Assembly: GCA_964019695.1 (NCBI GenBank)
Contig: OZ026515.1
Span: 130,594,849 to 130,658,848 of the forward strand
Direction: 5' to 3'
From: Loripinus fragilis
Taxonomy: Eukaryota > Mollusca > Bivalvia > Lucinida > Lucinidae
DNA: 64,000 bases
This document shows positions 24,704 to 35,342 of the stretch, piece after piece. Under the pieces are notes generated by a model, which made no database searches, had not been told where the DNA came from, and saw nothing but the letters and a program-made list of their open reading frames with translations. Positions within the stretch are counted from its first letter, which is position 1. Each line of letters begins with the position of its first letter. The position numbers and the translations under genes are program-made.

Positions 24704-24842
24704 GATCACACATGTTTGTTTCATTGCATTAACACTTGCCGGGTCCCTCGGATGATGCTGAACACTCGGCCTATCGGCCTCGTGTTCAAACAGCATCCTC
24801 GGGATCCGGCAAATGTTAATGCATGAAAAAACATGTGTGATC
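24704..24842. repeat. Foldback palindrome, 139 bp
   Basis: GATCACACATGTTT..CATTAAC and GTTAATG..AAACATGTGTGATC enclose GCCGGGTCCC..GATGCTG and its complement, meeting at GGCCTATCGGCC. The arms are about 67 bases with a few mismatches and almost no loop. It is richer in G+C than its surroundings. Confidence 0.85.
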
Positions 24843-24849
24843 CCTATAT

Positions 24850-25685
24850 TGTTTTTTGAATATGTGCATGATTTTGAAAAATACGATTTTGAAAATGTTT
24901 TTTTGTACTAAAAATTTGGATTTGGTAATGCAATAATGTTGTTGTTTTTTTCAGATGATATTCGGACACAAAAGTATCAGACTGCTTTTATCGCCCCGGG
25001 TCTCTTTATGCTGAGTATATGAAGCATTAACCCTAGTGCGAAAACCCAGTCACAAGTTTATCCAGCAACAAATCATGCAAATTAAATCTCTCGCACTAAA
25101 TGTGAACTTGCTTAATGAAACCAGAAGCAAATCGTCTTAGGATTCTTGCTGAATTGTTCTCAGAACATTGATGTCAAATTCTGATAACAAATTAACTGTG
25201 ATCACTTCATTAATTAGCGACTAGAATTAATCAGTGTGGTAATTATAGAAGGCGTTAGAGATTTCATTCCAAAATATACAGTTTGCAAGGAAGCCCATAA
25301 AGTGACACTCATCAAAGTGAATGCAGCATATGATGTCTTAACTCTTAACATGCTGCGCATTTTTTCATGTTATTATTGTCATTTGCTGCCTTTTTTTAAA
25401 ATGAACTTTTCAGTTAAAGAAACGCTATCATAGGATACATACACAATAACAATAGCAACTTGATCTGGCGTACTGTATCACGTCGAGTGGAAGAGGTAAT
25501 ACCATCGGATCACCCGATACGCTATTGAGTTGACGCATTCCGTGGCATCTCGTATATGCGTTTTCGTGTTTATTAGTACTAATTTCCCATTTAAGGGAAA
25601 CTTTGTATCAATATTAAAACTGTTGTCAAAACATGAATAAAGGATACATATGAAACTATTACACAATAAAAATGACGAAAAAGAA
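24850..25685. other. Unannotated sequence
   Basis: I see nothing I can support. Confidence 0.4.
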
Positions 25686-25690
25686 ATGAA

Positions 25691-25775
25691 AGCATTGATG
25701 GGATTCGAACCTGTGCATAATGGGGAAAATGCATTTTTTGCTGGTGGCCACTCTACCTACTAAGCTACCCATGCT
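25691..25775 (-). repeat. tRNA-like sequence (SINE head or tRNA pseudogene)
   Basis: On the minus strand TAGCTTAGTAGGTAGAGTGG fits box A and GGTTCGAATCCC fits box B about 40 bases later. The outer seven bases (AGCATGG and CAATGCT) pair with one mismatch, but no anticodon stem forms and the T stem is weak. It is 85 nt, not a functional tRNA by eye. Confidence 0.6.
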
Positions 25776-25887
25776 GACATCAAATATGTTTTAAAACAGC
25801 CACACCTGACTTCTGAATATGCCACCCAAATGTTTTGACTTCAATGTTACAAACAAGCGAATGCAAACATAGCCACAAGATCTTGGG

Positions 25888-25930
25888 CGGACTGTAGTCA
25901 GACACGCTAACCACTAGGCCAGGAGGCCAG
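25888..25930 (-). repeat. tRNA-like 5' half
   Basis: Minus strand CTCCTGGCCTAGTGGTTAGC followed by GTGTCTGACTACAG is a good box A half of a tRNA-derived SINE. No box B follows. Confidence 0.5.
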
Positions 25931-26865
25931 GTCATTCGCGACTCGCAATAATCGTACAAAAAAATAGATACATGCGATCAGAGATTCGGCCTTTTTCGTA
26001 TTTGCTACCAGGTATAAACTTGGAAATTGTGTACTTTGCTTAATTTCGCTTGTGACCAATCTATTTGTTTTGGTACTGAGACATGTTTTATTTACTTTAG
26101 AAAATGTTGGAAAATCGATCTGACATAAGAGTATTTGAACACTGCCTTGATCCGAATTCGTAAATGGTCGAAACACAGGGGGGATAAACATATCAATTGC
26201 TGTCTGAGTTATCTGACACAGAAAGTGTGCGCATGGGAATTATCCACATATGTCTTTAATAATATATTAGCTACTTGTGTCAGGATTACCTAGATTATTT
26301 TAAACCAGATACGCATTGAATTGTGGAGCAACGAAGGCAAGTCTTAACTTCTAGCATAAACAGATTGTGGATGTAGGCGACGACGTTTTGATGCCTTGTG
26401 ACAGCTAGTGTTATGAAGGTAACTCTTCCTCGTGTTGCCGTGAGTCGGTTAACAGTCTTCTTCTTAAAAGGAATTTTCAAACCAGCTCATACATGTATGT
26501 ATGTATTACTGAGATATGATCGATGTTTATCCGATTTTGATGGTTGCCCTTTTTTGAAAAAAAAACCTTTATTTCCTGACCAATTTGTCGGCTCGTTCCC
26601 TTTTATTGGCATTTTAGGTTGCATCTTCTTTGTAGCGTTTACAACATTAAAGCAACACATACAGATAAGACATTATTAATTGCTGAAACAAAACTATACC
26701 CAAACAGACACTCATATTATCAAAATAACTAATGTCTTGTCCACCAGATCACCCACTACATCTTTATTTTTTCCGTCTATGGCATCTATATATACACTTT
26801 ACTGAGAATCATTATTTATATCATATTATTAATTGTATCGTACTTGGGAACAACACGTTATATAG
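25931..26865. other. Unannotated sequence
   Basis: I see nothing I can support. Confidence 0.4.
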
Positions 26866-28649
26866 GCCACTGGCTGGATATGGTTTACCTCCCCCCCCAG
26901 GGGGAATTTTGTAGACCATATTTTTCTTGAAGCCCAATGTCTTGCAAGGATTTTGCAACATTTTAGCCCTCTGACAATGGCAGCGTTTAGCTGTAACAGC
27001 CTGTTACATACGTTACCCTACAAAATATTTGATAATTAAAATTCTTTTTAAGACTTCAGAAAAGTGCAAAAGATAAGGTAAGATTTCCAAATTGGTTATA
27101 TTTTCTTAGTAAGCTGTTACTAGCCACAGATATTGACATTTGAAAACAAATATAGTCACCCCGGATGTAGTGTATGTTACATTTTTTCATTGAACCCCCT
27201 TTTAAATGATAAATGCGTCTAATATAGTTTGTCTTAAATTTTATTGAAACCAGTTTATGTTCATTAATTTGGTATTATACTAAAGAATTTTTATTTACCT
27301 TCTCAAAACTGCAAGCATTACGTTTCTATCTTATATACTTTTTGAGTTATTAGATGTTGAACAAGGTACCCCCATATCACACAAAAATGTAAAATGTAAT
27401 TCTCTAGGCCTATCGCTGGCTATAGACCCCACCTTCCCCCAGGGGGAATTTCGTACACTGTAATTTCTAGATGCTATATAATATAAGCCACAAAATGAAA
27501 TGTGTTAGCCCTCTGAGAGTGGCAGCGTTAGCGGGTAACATCATGTTACGTATGTTACCCGCAAAATAACATTAAAGTTTCCTGAAAATGCCTCCAACAT
27601 GGCATATTCACACTTTTTTTGAAGTCTGGCACAGATTTAAGAACTTCTTATAAGACAGTTACATAATTTTAGCATTTATTTTATAAATGTCTTGAGTTTT
27701 GCTGTTGTATATGTTACTTAGTGTTTCATATGTTATTTCCAAGTATCAGTATGGCAGTTATTTACTCTACATGTATTAAATCCGTCAGTGAATGTAGTAA
27801 ATCTAAAAGGCTGCTATTCAAATGAATTAAATGTCCTTATTATGGTGTCTTACACTGTTTTACAGCCCAGGTTACATACGTTACTCTCTGAATACCATTA
27901 AATGTTTAAGATATGGTCTCCAACACGACCTGCTTGTACGTATTTGCATGCTGGCTCAGGTCCATGTACTTCTTTTTACTCCGGCTCATTTGCTGAGGAA
28001 GTAACTCAAAACAACTACCATAAACCCTCTTTTCTTTTATAGAGACATCAAATATATTAAACATAATACTCATGGAAAGTTTGTAACATTCAGTGCAATG
28101 TGCGAGTAACAACTTAAAAGATCAAAGAAAACCCTATCAGGTAGAAGTTATAGAGCACATCTTGGTATATTATCCAAGGGTTTACAGCTTATTATCATCT
28201 TGCAAGGATTTTGTAATATGCTAGCATTCTGGTAATGGCGCCATTACCTTGTATATATTACCCATCAACATCTTTGATAATTTTAGTAAATGACATGACT
28301 TCTGAAAAGTGCAAACCATAAGGTAAGATTTACAAATTGGCTATATCATCCAAGTAAGCAATTTTGCCTCACAGATATGGACCTTTGAAAACAAACATGC
28401 GACCCAAAGTGTTATGTATGTTACTTTTTTTTCATTATTCCTATAGAAATGATTTATGAAACTAATATAGTTGGATATTTTTTAAATGTGAACATGCTAA
28501 CTAACTATTTTTGTATTAAAGAATGTTTATGTACCTTTTGGAAACTGCAAATATTATTTTTCTATCTTTATATGGTTCGAGTTGTTGAGTTTTGAAGATG
28601 GTAACCCCATATCACACAAAATATGATATATAATTCTGCGGCTCTTTCA

Positions 28650-30100
28650 TTAGGGTACAATCAAGTTTTTTTTCACCCAGAGGTACTCAATTTCCTTCCC
28701 ATTTATTTTCCACACATTTTGTCCATATCTGGAAAGCCTCACTTGTTTTCATGGGAAAGACTTGATAGTTCAATCTCTGTATGTACATCTTAAGGACAGA
28801 AAAGCAGGGTGGAGTTACTCTCATGTCCATGCCATTTGAAATAGTCAGTATATGTGTATGGCTTTGGTTCTTTTATCAGAAACATGTCGTACTGCAGCTT
28901 ATTCACAATTACATAAATAGCACATGTTAGGGCTTCATATCACGGATGAGTGCCTTGAGCAATTCTTTATTTGTTTTCCTACCCTGCTTAGAATGTTGAT
29001 GAACTAGTGGGGGGAGGGGTTCTCTATCAGTTTGGTAGGAATAACCTTTCCGTGGTACTAACACATCAGCACATTGGTAGTGTCACAATCTGTTGTAATG
29101 CTGTAGATATCTTCACCCATATCCTGGCCAATGTTGTTGACATTCAGAAGGTGCACCTTTTTTGCATACACCATTGTTGAAAGAAACACCCAGGTTATCC
29201 TCTGCGAGAACGTTTCTAAGACTTTATACATTGTATATATGCATCAGTGACAAAACCAACATGCCCTGCCTTTAGTACCTGGTTGAATACTGTTGCCATC
29301 AGATCCTTGAAGGTGACAGGAAAAGCTATTATGCTCTGTAGTTATGGCATTAACATCAAAGTTATGTGCAGCACTACATGGCCAATCTAATGTTGGTTCA
29401 ATGTGTGATTGCAAGCCATGCGGAAGTTTGGACTTGTCAGTTTTGGTGGAAATTCTATCAGTAGTTGAAGTGACCATGGTACATGTCCCAGAAGGAACCG
29501 CAGTGTCTACTCAAGGTCAACAATATGTCCAATAGAAAAAAGGTCATGCTGACCAGAGACACTCCTTTAAGCACTCATCTGGCTGTTTACGTTTTGTAAA
29601 TTGGACAATATCTTCTTGCTTGACCTCGCAAACCTCAAAACTTTATTAGCTTGTAGCATTTTATGGGGTTGTGAAAGACAGATTTTTTAACTAAAAGTGA
29701 TTCAATGCAGTCTGCAAGAGCCTTCCTGCCAATTTCATCAGCCTCAATAAGATATTAGCTATGCCAGGCTTAGCAGGAACACGGAAAGGCAAAAAGCACA
29801 GTTCATTGTCTTCAAAACTAGAACTAAAAGGATTGGTGAAGCCTGAAACTGCCTCTAGTACTCGTATTTCATTTCAGTGCATTAAAGAGTTGTTTCAATA
29901 TATTGAGCTCTGATGTGATGAGTTATACACCATTCCATCTGTAGTACGAAGCGTAGTTCTAGTTGCTGAAGCCTATAATACCTCTTAATTGTTCGCCTGA
30001 TATTTATGTCAAAAGCACTTCTGAAGCAAAGAGCCAATGGTTGTGTCACAATAAACTCATTTTGTTCGAGAAGTTCTTTGAATCTGCAATGTGTATCAGA
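28650..30100 (-). pseudogene. Decayed coding-like sequence in the centre of structure ii
   Basis: On the minus strand, pieces of protein-like sequence succeed each other with frame changes: FIVTQPLALCFRSAFDINIR (about 30050), NPFSSSFEDNELCFLPFRVP (about 29840), then ADEIGRKALADCIESLLVKK and NPIKCYKLIKF (about 29650), MVTSTTDRISTK..LDWPCSAAHNFDVNAI (29477-29244), and AKKVHLLNVNNIGQDMGEDI (about 29120). The NPF..GRKALADCIE..PIK order resembles an uncharacterised protein family I have seen in invertebrate genomes, but I cannot name it. Because it sits between the arms it may be former cargo of the element. Confidence 0.4.
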
Positions 30101-30218
30101 TAAATTAATGAGTGTAATCAGTTACACAGGTACAAATTGTGCGTAGTTGTTGTGATCGTTTGCAATGAATATTGGGAACAAGGCATACAGATAGAGCTGA
30201 CATGCAATTCATAAATAG

Positions 30219-30806
30219 TAAGTGAACATGATCAGGAAATACCACAATCACAAACCGCAGAAAATCCCATGGCACCGTGAGGAAGAGTCGCTCAACCATC
30301 ATGATACACCAGGAAGACAAATTAAGCAAAGCAACCAGCTCTCTCTTCCCCATCAAGATGATTGCAATACTAGATTGGACATACAACAAAACATAAAACA
30401 ATTACAGACTCCCACAATGGGAGTAACAATAAACAAAAAGTCAACAAGAACAGAACCACCGCTTTAGAATGGACAGCAGCCTAAGCCACTGGGGGGCATA
30501 AATGCATTTTACTGGTACCAAATCTTTGCCCTAGATTCTGCTGTTGTTGAAGTACAAGAAATGTTCAGCTCGCATGGAGGCCATCTAACTAATGCAATGT
30601 ATCATCATGGAGAAACACTCTAATCAAATTAACACACCATGATGAAACAAAGAAAAGAGCTCATGACTCACAGATAGTCAGAGCTAAAGAAAACCTCAAG
30701 TTGAGCCACGGTGGGTCCAGCTAGAGATAAGTATCAGGCACCAACCCACCGATTAAAGCTTTATGTCAGAGCCGTCATAGAGTCTGAGGCCTGACCCATC
30801 GTTGTT
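30219..30806 (-). mobile_element. Retroelement 3' end, subfamily A, full UTR
   Basis: Antisense copy starting at the 3' terminus (AAGTGAACATGATCAGGAAA) and ending at GAGGCCTGACCCATCGT, just inside the coding C-terminus. Landmarks are CTCTCTTCCCCATCAAGATG, TTTACTGGTACCAAATC and CTAGATTCTGCTGTTG. It inserted in the centre of structure ii. Confidence 0.8.
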
Positions 30807-31614
30807 TTCTTTGTAGCCCTTATCAGTGTCAACACCATCTGAATTATATCCATATACCCTGCCCAGAACTGAGCTGTACATTTTCTAAATTCTCTGACAG
30901 ACTTTATACATGTATAGTCAACAACTGTTATACAGATACTCAGAATAGCTTATGTATCATTTGGTAACACACATAACAGTTAAAGCTCAGGGCATTTAAT
31001 AAATGAATACTTAAAATAAGTAAACCTTGTTAAAAGAAGTACATAAACCTGTGCCAGCATGCAAATAAGTATAAACAGAGCTTGTTAGAGACATTAACTT
31101 GAATGTTTAATGCTATTTTGAAAGTAACATACATAACATGGGCCTAAAAAATAGTGTAAGCTACCATAATAAAGAACTTAAAATCATTTAAGTAGCAGCA
31201 TTATAGATTTACTATATTCTGTGATCGATGTAATACACGTATATTTAATAAATACCATACCGATACTCGGAAATAACGCAGGAAACACTAAGTAACGTAT
31301 ATAACGGTATTAACTCAAGATATTTATAAAATTGATACGAAAAATATGTAACTGTGTTATAAGAAGTTCATAAACCTGTGTCAGCATGCAAATATGTACG
31401 AACATGTCATGGTTGATACATTATCAGGGACATTTAATGCTATTTTGGGGGGTAACGTATATAACGTGATGTTACACGTTAACGCTGCCACTCTCAGAGG
31501 GCTAACATCTTTTATTTTGTGTCTTATATAATGTAGTTTTAGAAAATCATAGTGTACAAAATTCCCCCTGGGGGGGGGAGGGGGGTCTATAGCCAGCTCA
31601 AGGCCTAATAATCC

Positions 31615-32035
31615 CATAATAGCATTACTTGGTTTCACTGTTGGTCAATCATAAAAAGAGCAGCACGTCGCAACAGTACATCGAATCAGATGCCAAGGAC
31701 AAACTAGCTTGTACTTTTACTATGCTGCACTTAATATGTAAAAGTGATTGACCAAATATTGTGACCTCAACGTCATCAGATTATGCTAAAACCAGATTGC
31801 TCAACAACAGCGACAGCCAGGAACTTGGAATTCTGCCTATGGTGGGTTCCCAGAGAATAAAATACAACTGCACCGACCGGACGGACTGCGTTGATGAACA
31901 GGCACAGGTCAGTCTGCGCATTTGATGTTCGCATGCTACAAAATAAGAATGTTGTTCGACAATGCCCATATACAATGTATGATAATTATGTGAATTTCAA
32001 AGCCCACATAATCATGGTGGTCATGCTCAACAGTG
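31615..32035. other. Unannotated sequence
   Basis: I see nothing I can support. Confidence 0.4.
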
Positions 32036-32039
32036 AGCA

Positions 32040-32167
32040 AAATTGCTTTACTTTAATTGTCCGTCTGGTGTCTTATGATTGCTATTGTTCTGTGGCTCTT
32101 CCTCGCGGTGCCTTGGGTTGGTCTGCAGTGTGTGATTGTGATACTTTCTGACCATTCTCACTTACTT
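32040..32167 (+). mobile_element. Retroelement 3' end, subfamily A, short
   Basis: 5'-truncated sense copy from AATTGCTTTACTTTAATTGTC to the ACCATTCTCACTTACTT terminus. Confidence 0.8.
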
Positions 32168-32274
32168 GTTTGCATTAAACCATCACGATAACTCCAGCGC
32201 CATTAGTTGGTGCTTTCTTTTTCATGTCTGTTTCTGCGTACCATATACGACTGTTCAGTCAAAGCCGCAACATT

Positions 32275-32475
32275 TTTCCGTGTAAGTTCATGCAAATAAT
32301 TTAGGGCTCATTTTAAGTATTGTTAAAACAGCATGTGAACCTCATAATTTGAACATGGATTTTTGTCAATTAGCCAATGTATATATATATGCGCATAAGT
32401 GTTTACGCAAGAGATACTTGCACATATTTAGATCAGAGTGGATGCTTTGATAAAATAAAGTTGAGTCGAAAATGG
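32275..32475 (-). repeat. Dispersed repeat family H, copy 2
   Basis: The complement of this stretch aligns with 24290-24500 (CATGCAAATAATTTAGGGCTC, AAACAGCATGTGAACCTC, TTTGAACATGGATTTT). Confidence 0.6.
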
Positions 32476-32503
32476 GGCACAAGAACAAGGACTCTATAAT
32501 ATA

Positions 32504-32668
32504 CAGTTATGTCATGCCTGTTTGTAGTATAGTCCAAACTATTACCCCGAGGTGCCGTGGACGACCTGATGCACTATTGCACGAGGCAGGGTGCAATAGT
32601 GCATCAGGTCGTCCACGGTACCGAGAGGTAATAGTTTGACTAAACTACAAACAGACATGAAATAACTG
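32504..32668. repeat. Near-perfect foldback palindrome, 165 bp
   Basis: The arms are about 79 bases around the 7-base spacer GAGGCAG. The inner 31 bases or so (CGTGGACGACCTGATGCACT..) are perfect, and the outer parts (CAGTTATGTCATG.., CTATTACCCCGAGG) carry scattered mismatches. It is non-coding, most likely a foldback MITE or a young hairpin insertion. Confidence 0.9.
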
Positions 32669-32669
32669 T

Positions 32670-33448
32670 TTTATTACCCAACCCTTTTGACGAAATACTT
32701 AGCAGCGTTTCTCGATTGGAGTTGCTGTACGATGCGGTTTTGTTGCAAAACAGAAAATATCACAAAATCTGCTCAATTTGGTCTCAAAATGTTCCGCTCG
32801 TTCGAACTAAGAAAACGAGTACCCACACTTTATGTTTCTGACCATAAACAAAGAAGTTATTTGAGTTTAAAGTTGCCAAAGCATGGCTCATTCCACTCTT
32901 TTTGCACAAAACGAACCGTACGCGCATCGTTGTCGCGCATGTCGAAGAGCGCCTGTGTGTTTTAACAACGAAGGGGGAAACCAGGCCATGGTATAGTCAA
33001 ATTTATTGACTGGTCAATAGTTCAGTGACTCATGACATAGTAAAAAATAGACAAATACTCCGTATATAGACGGTTTGGTAATAAACAGTATTTAATGGCG
33101 TTTTGGGTTGTTGACTCTAAGTTTACTTAACCCTTTGTATACCCCTAAACGGGTACTTAGACAAACAGTGAAGAACAAGATGTATATGCTGTGTTCTGAA
33201 TCTTTAAATGATGCAACAAGTTTGTATGATTAAATGTACAATATTGCTTATATTGTCGACAATAGTCCCATTCAGCTGCAAAAGTTGGTGTATGCTAAGC
33301 CGCCGAGATCACAGACCTTGTATTGCTACAGACAAATTAATCATAAATGCGAATAAACACACATATATGGCAACAACTATTCGATTTAATCGTACGTTTT
33401 CACATACATCATTGCTCCAGTCCAAATACATGGTTAAAAGAGCAACAC
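32670..33448. other. Unannotated sequence
   Basis: Frames of 92 and 82 codons are present but show no family signature; I do not call them. CCCCTAAACGGGTAC recurs here (33143). Confidence 0.35.
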
Positions 33449-33539
33449 GTAAGTAAGTATGACCAGGACATGCCACAATCACAGACTGCAGGACAACCTA
33501 TGGTACCGTGAGAAGGAGACACAGAACACAGACAATCAC

Positions 33540-33833
33540 ATGGGCGGATCCAGAGGGGGGCAGGGGGTCCAGACCCCCCTGAAAATTCACAAAAATATAG
33601 TGTTTCTTAGCAATACTGGTCCGGAGCCCCTGAAAATCACAAAGCTACCAAGCCAGCATTCAATGTTGGGCCATCATCGGCACTCCAGCGAAACGCCATT
33701 TAATGGCGTTTCGCTGGTGGACCGATGCCGGCCCGCTTATAGTGGTATTTGGATCCGCCCTCCCCTCATCAACTACAAAAAAAACGTTGTCAAGGTCGGA
33801 CCACCTCTGACAAAACTTTCTGGATCCGCGCAT
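33540..33833 (+). mobile_element. Family C element, copy 1
   Basis: Ends GGGCGGATCCAGAG and TTCTGGATCCGCGC are inverted repeats, with ATG on both sides as a likely 3-base target duplication. Inside are a G-rich then C-rich block (CAGGGGGTCCAGACCCCCC), TTAGCAATACTGGTCC, AGCATTCAATGTTGGGCCAT and a palindromic core CAGCGAAACGCCATTTAATG. No coding capacity. It is inserted in the retroelement copy around it. Confidence 0.8.
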
Positions 33834-33960
33834 GAGTCATAACGCAATACAAGGAAAGCAACCAGCTTCATCAGCCAGATTGTTGCTGAACATGGAAGGG
33901 CATCAAGGAGAACACCACACAATAAAGACCTTACACGAGACCCACACAAACAAAGGGAGC

Positions 33961-34138
33961 TAGACTGGCCCCAGTCCTTAAAACAATTTTTCATCAATGC
34001 GTCATATCGTATACTTGTAGCTAGTCTAACTCTGGTGGCTCTGTTTTAAAACAGAGCCATCCCATCGGAGTTAGACTAGCTACAAATATATGACACATCG
34101 ATGAAAAAACAAATTAAGGACGGAAGCCAGTCTAAATT
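33961..34138. mobile_element. Foldback MITE, 178 bp, nested in a retroelement
   Basis: The arms TAGACTGGC..GTCCTTA, TTTTTCATC, GTCATAT, TAGCTAGTCTAACTC and GGCTCTGTTTT are mirrored in order to the far end. GGAGC occurs on both sides (33956-33960 and 34139-34143), while uninterrupted copies of the host repeat have it once, so it is a target duplication. Confidence 0.8.
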
Positions 34139-34262
34139 GGAGCAACAACAAATGATGATTAAACAGCATCAGAATCACCGCCAGACAGCAGCGTAAGATA
34201 CGGAACCTAAGCCTCCAGATAAGAGTGCGTAATGGAAAGCTAGTTTTCTTATATAGTGGGTA

Positions 34263-34300
34263 CTCAAAAGAACCGTCTCATTGAGACGGTTCTTTTGAGC
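34263..34300. repeat. Perfect palindrome
   Basis: CTCAAAAGAACCGTCTCA with its exact complement at 34284-34300, with one or two unpaired bases at the centre. Related sequence (GAACCGTCTCAATGAGACG) occurs at 57734 and a weaker relative near 58820-58850. Confidence 0.85.
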
Positions 34301-34415
34301 ACCAAAAATACATGGTAAAATTGATGGTAAAGTTTTACACTCAAAAATTTATTTTCTGCGCCAATGGCCGGACGACGTACCACCTAACTTTGATGACTGC
34401 AACCAGTTCATGAGC

Positions 34416-34685
34416 ATGAGCGGGCCCAGAGACGGGGCGGGGCAGGAGGGTCTGGACCCCCCCCCCCCCTTGAAAAATCACAAACAATTAGGGTTTCTTA
34501 GCAATACTGGTCCAGATCCCATGAAAAATCGTAAAACTACCAAGCCGGCATTCAATGTTGGGCCATTATCGGCCTGACAGCGAAACGCCATTTAATTTGA
34601 TCCTCCCTCCTCTCATCAACAATAAAAAATAAAAACGTTGTCAAAGTTGGACCCCCTCTGACAAAAGTTTCTGGATCCGCGCATG
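34416..34685 (+). mobile_element. Family C element, copy 2
   Basis: Same layout as 33540-33833: left end GCGGGCCCAGAG, a C13 run (34457-34469), TTAGCAATACTGGTCCAGA, CATTCAATGTTGGGCCATTA, then a truncated palindromic core, and the right end TTCTGGATCCGCGC. ATG flanks both ends. Confidence 0.75.
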
Positions 34686-34774
34686 ATGGGACATTGGTTC
34701 TTATCGCATACATGTAGGTGATTGATAAATGCCTGGGCACATAGTACCAGATTTTGTCCACGAAAGTTTGGAAA

Positions 34775-34950
34775 AGCAAGTATGGAAATGCCACAATCAC
34801 AGACCTCAGACCATCCCACGGCACCACAAAGAAGAGACACAGAACACTACCAGCTAAATGACAGGTATAAAACGGTTAAAGTAAAGCATACAACTCTACC
34901 TCTCCCTCTTCTGCCTAATCTAAGCTTGCCTAGCGATAGTATGGTTTAGC
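34775..34950 (-). mobile_element. Retroelement 3' end, subfamily A, short
   Basis: Antisense copy from AGCAAGTATGGAAATGCCAC through CACGGCACCACAAAGAAGAG to CCTCTTCTGCCTAATC. Confidence 0.7.
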
Positions 34951-35240
34951 GTACATACAGCATGTATCTGACCGTCTCGAATGACCATAGCTGTTGACTG
35001 GGTAGTTAAACCACAAACCAGCCAAACAAAATTTATTCCTTCACTCAGGTTAGTAAACTAACAACATGAGTAGCTAGTACATATACAGCAAAACTTATGG
35101 TGGTTTATCTGCAATGTAGTAAAGAGAGCACATACGTATACCATTTGACACAAACTATAGCACATATTATACCACCTTTACCAACTTTAGCGTGAAACAT
35201 CTCGTGATGTGCAAGGTCTACACTGATGTAGGTGGTATAA
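34951..35240. other. Unannotated sequence
   Basis: I see nothing I can support. Confidence 0.4.
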
Positions 35241-35342
35241 AATAGTTAAACCATGTTTGCCCGCCTGTACGTAAGATAATCCACTCGCTAAAGCTCGTGG
35301 ATTATCTCCACGTACAGGCGGACAACCCATGGTATAACTATT
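35241..35342. repeat. Foldback palindrome, 102 bp
   Basis: AATAGTTAAACCATG, CCGCCTGTACGT and GATAATCCAC are mirrored by GTGGATTATC, ACGTACAGGCGG and CATGGTATAACTATT around a loop of about 12 bases. Confidence 0.85.

Larger units (their letters stand above)
26870..31610. mobile_element. Foldback-like structure ii
   Basis: The left arm (about 26870-28640) and right arm (about 30860-31610) are inverted copies of one complex repeat. CCCCCAGGGGGAATTT at about 26895 and 27437 is mirrored by AAATTCCCCCTGGGGG at about 31559. GCCCTCTGAGAGTGGCAGCG (27509) is mirrored by CGCTGCCACTCTCAGAGGGC at 31481. Within each arm a unit of about 327-330 bp repeats, for example around the GTTACRTAYGTTAC motif at 27544 and 27870, and at about 31131 and 31456. 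The left arm also holds a direct duplication, 26900-27410 against 28165-28640. The centre holds decayed coding sequence and a later retroelement insertion. Confidence 0.6.
33451..34200 (-). mobile_element. Retroelement 3' end, subfamily A, with two nested insertions
   Basis: Antisense A copy in three pieces: 33451-33539 (3' terminus to AGAACACAGACAATCAC), 33835-33960 (AAAGCAACCAGCTTCATCAG to CAAACAAAGGGAGC) and 34139-34200 (GGAGCAACAACAAATGATGA and the ATCACCGCCAGACAGCAGC block). The breaks hold a family C element and a foldback element. The order of the pieces matches uninterrupted copies such as 30219-30806. Confidence 0.8.

Noticed and set aside
25691..25775. Functional tRNA gene
   Set aside because: No anticodon stem-loop and a weak T stem; kept only as a tRNA-like repeat.
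33459..33842. 127-codon plus-strand frame
   Set aside because: It runs from a retroelement UTR into a nested family C element, so it cannot be an ancient gene.
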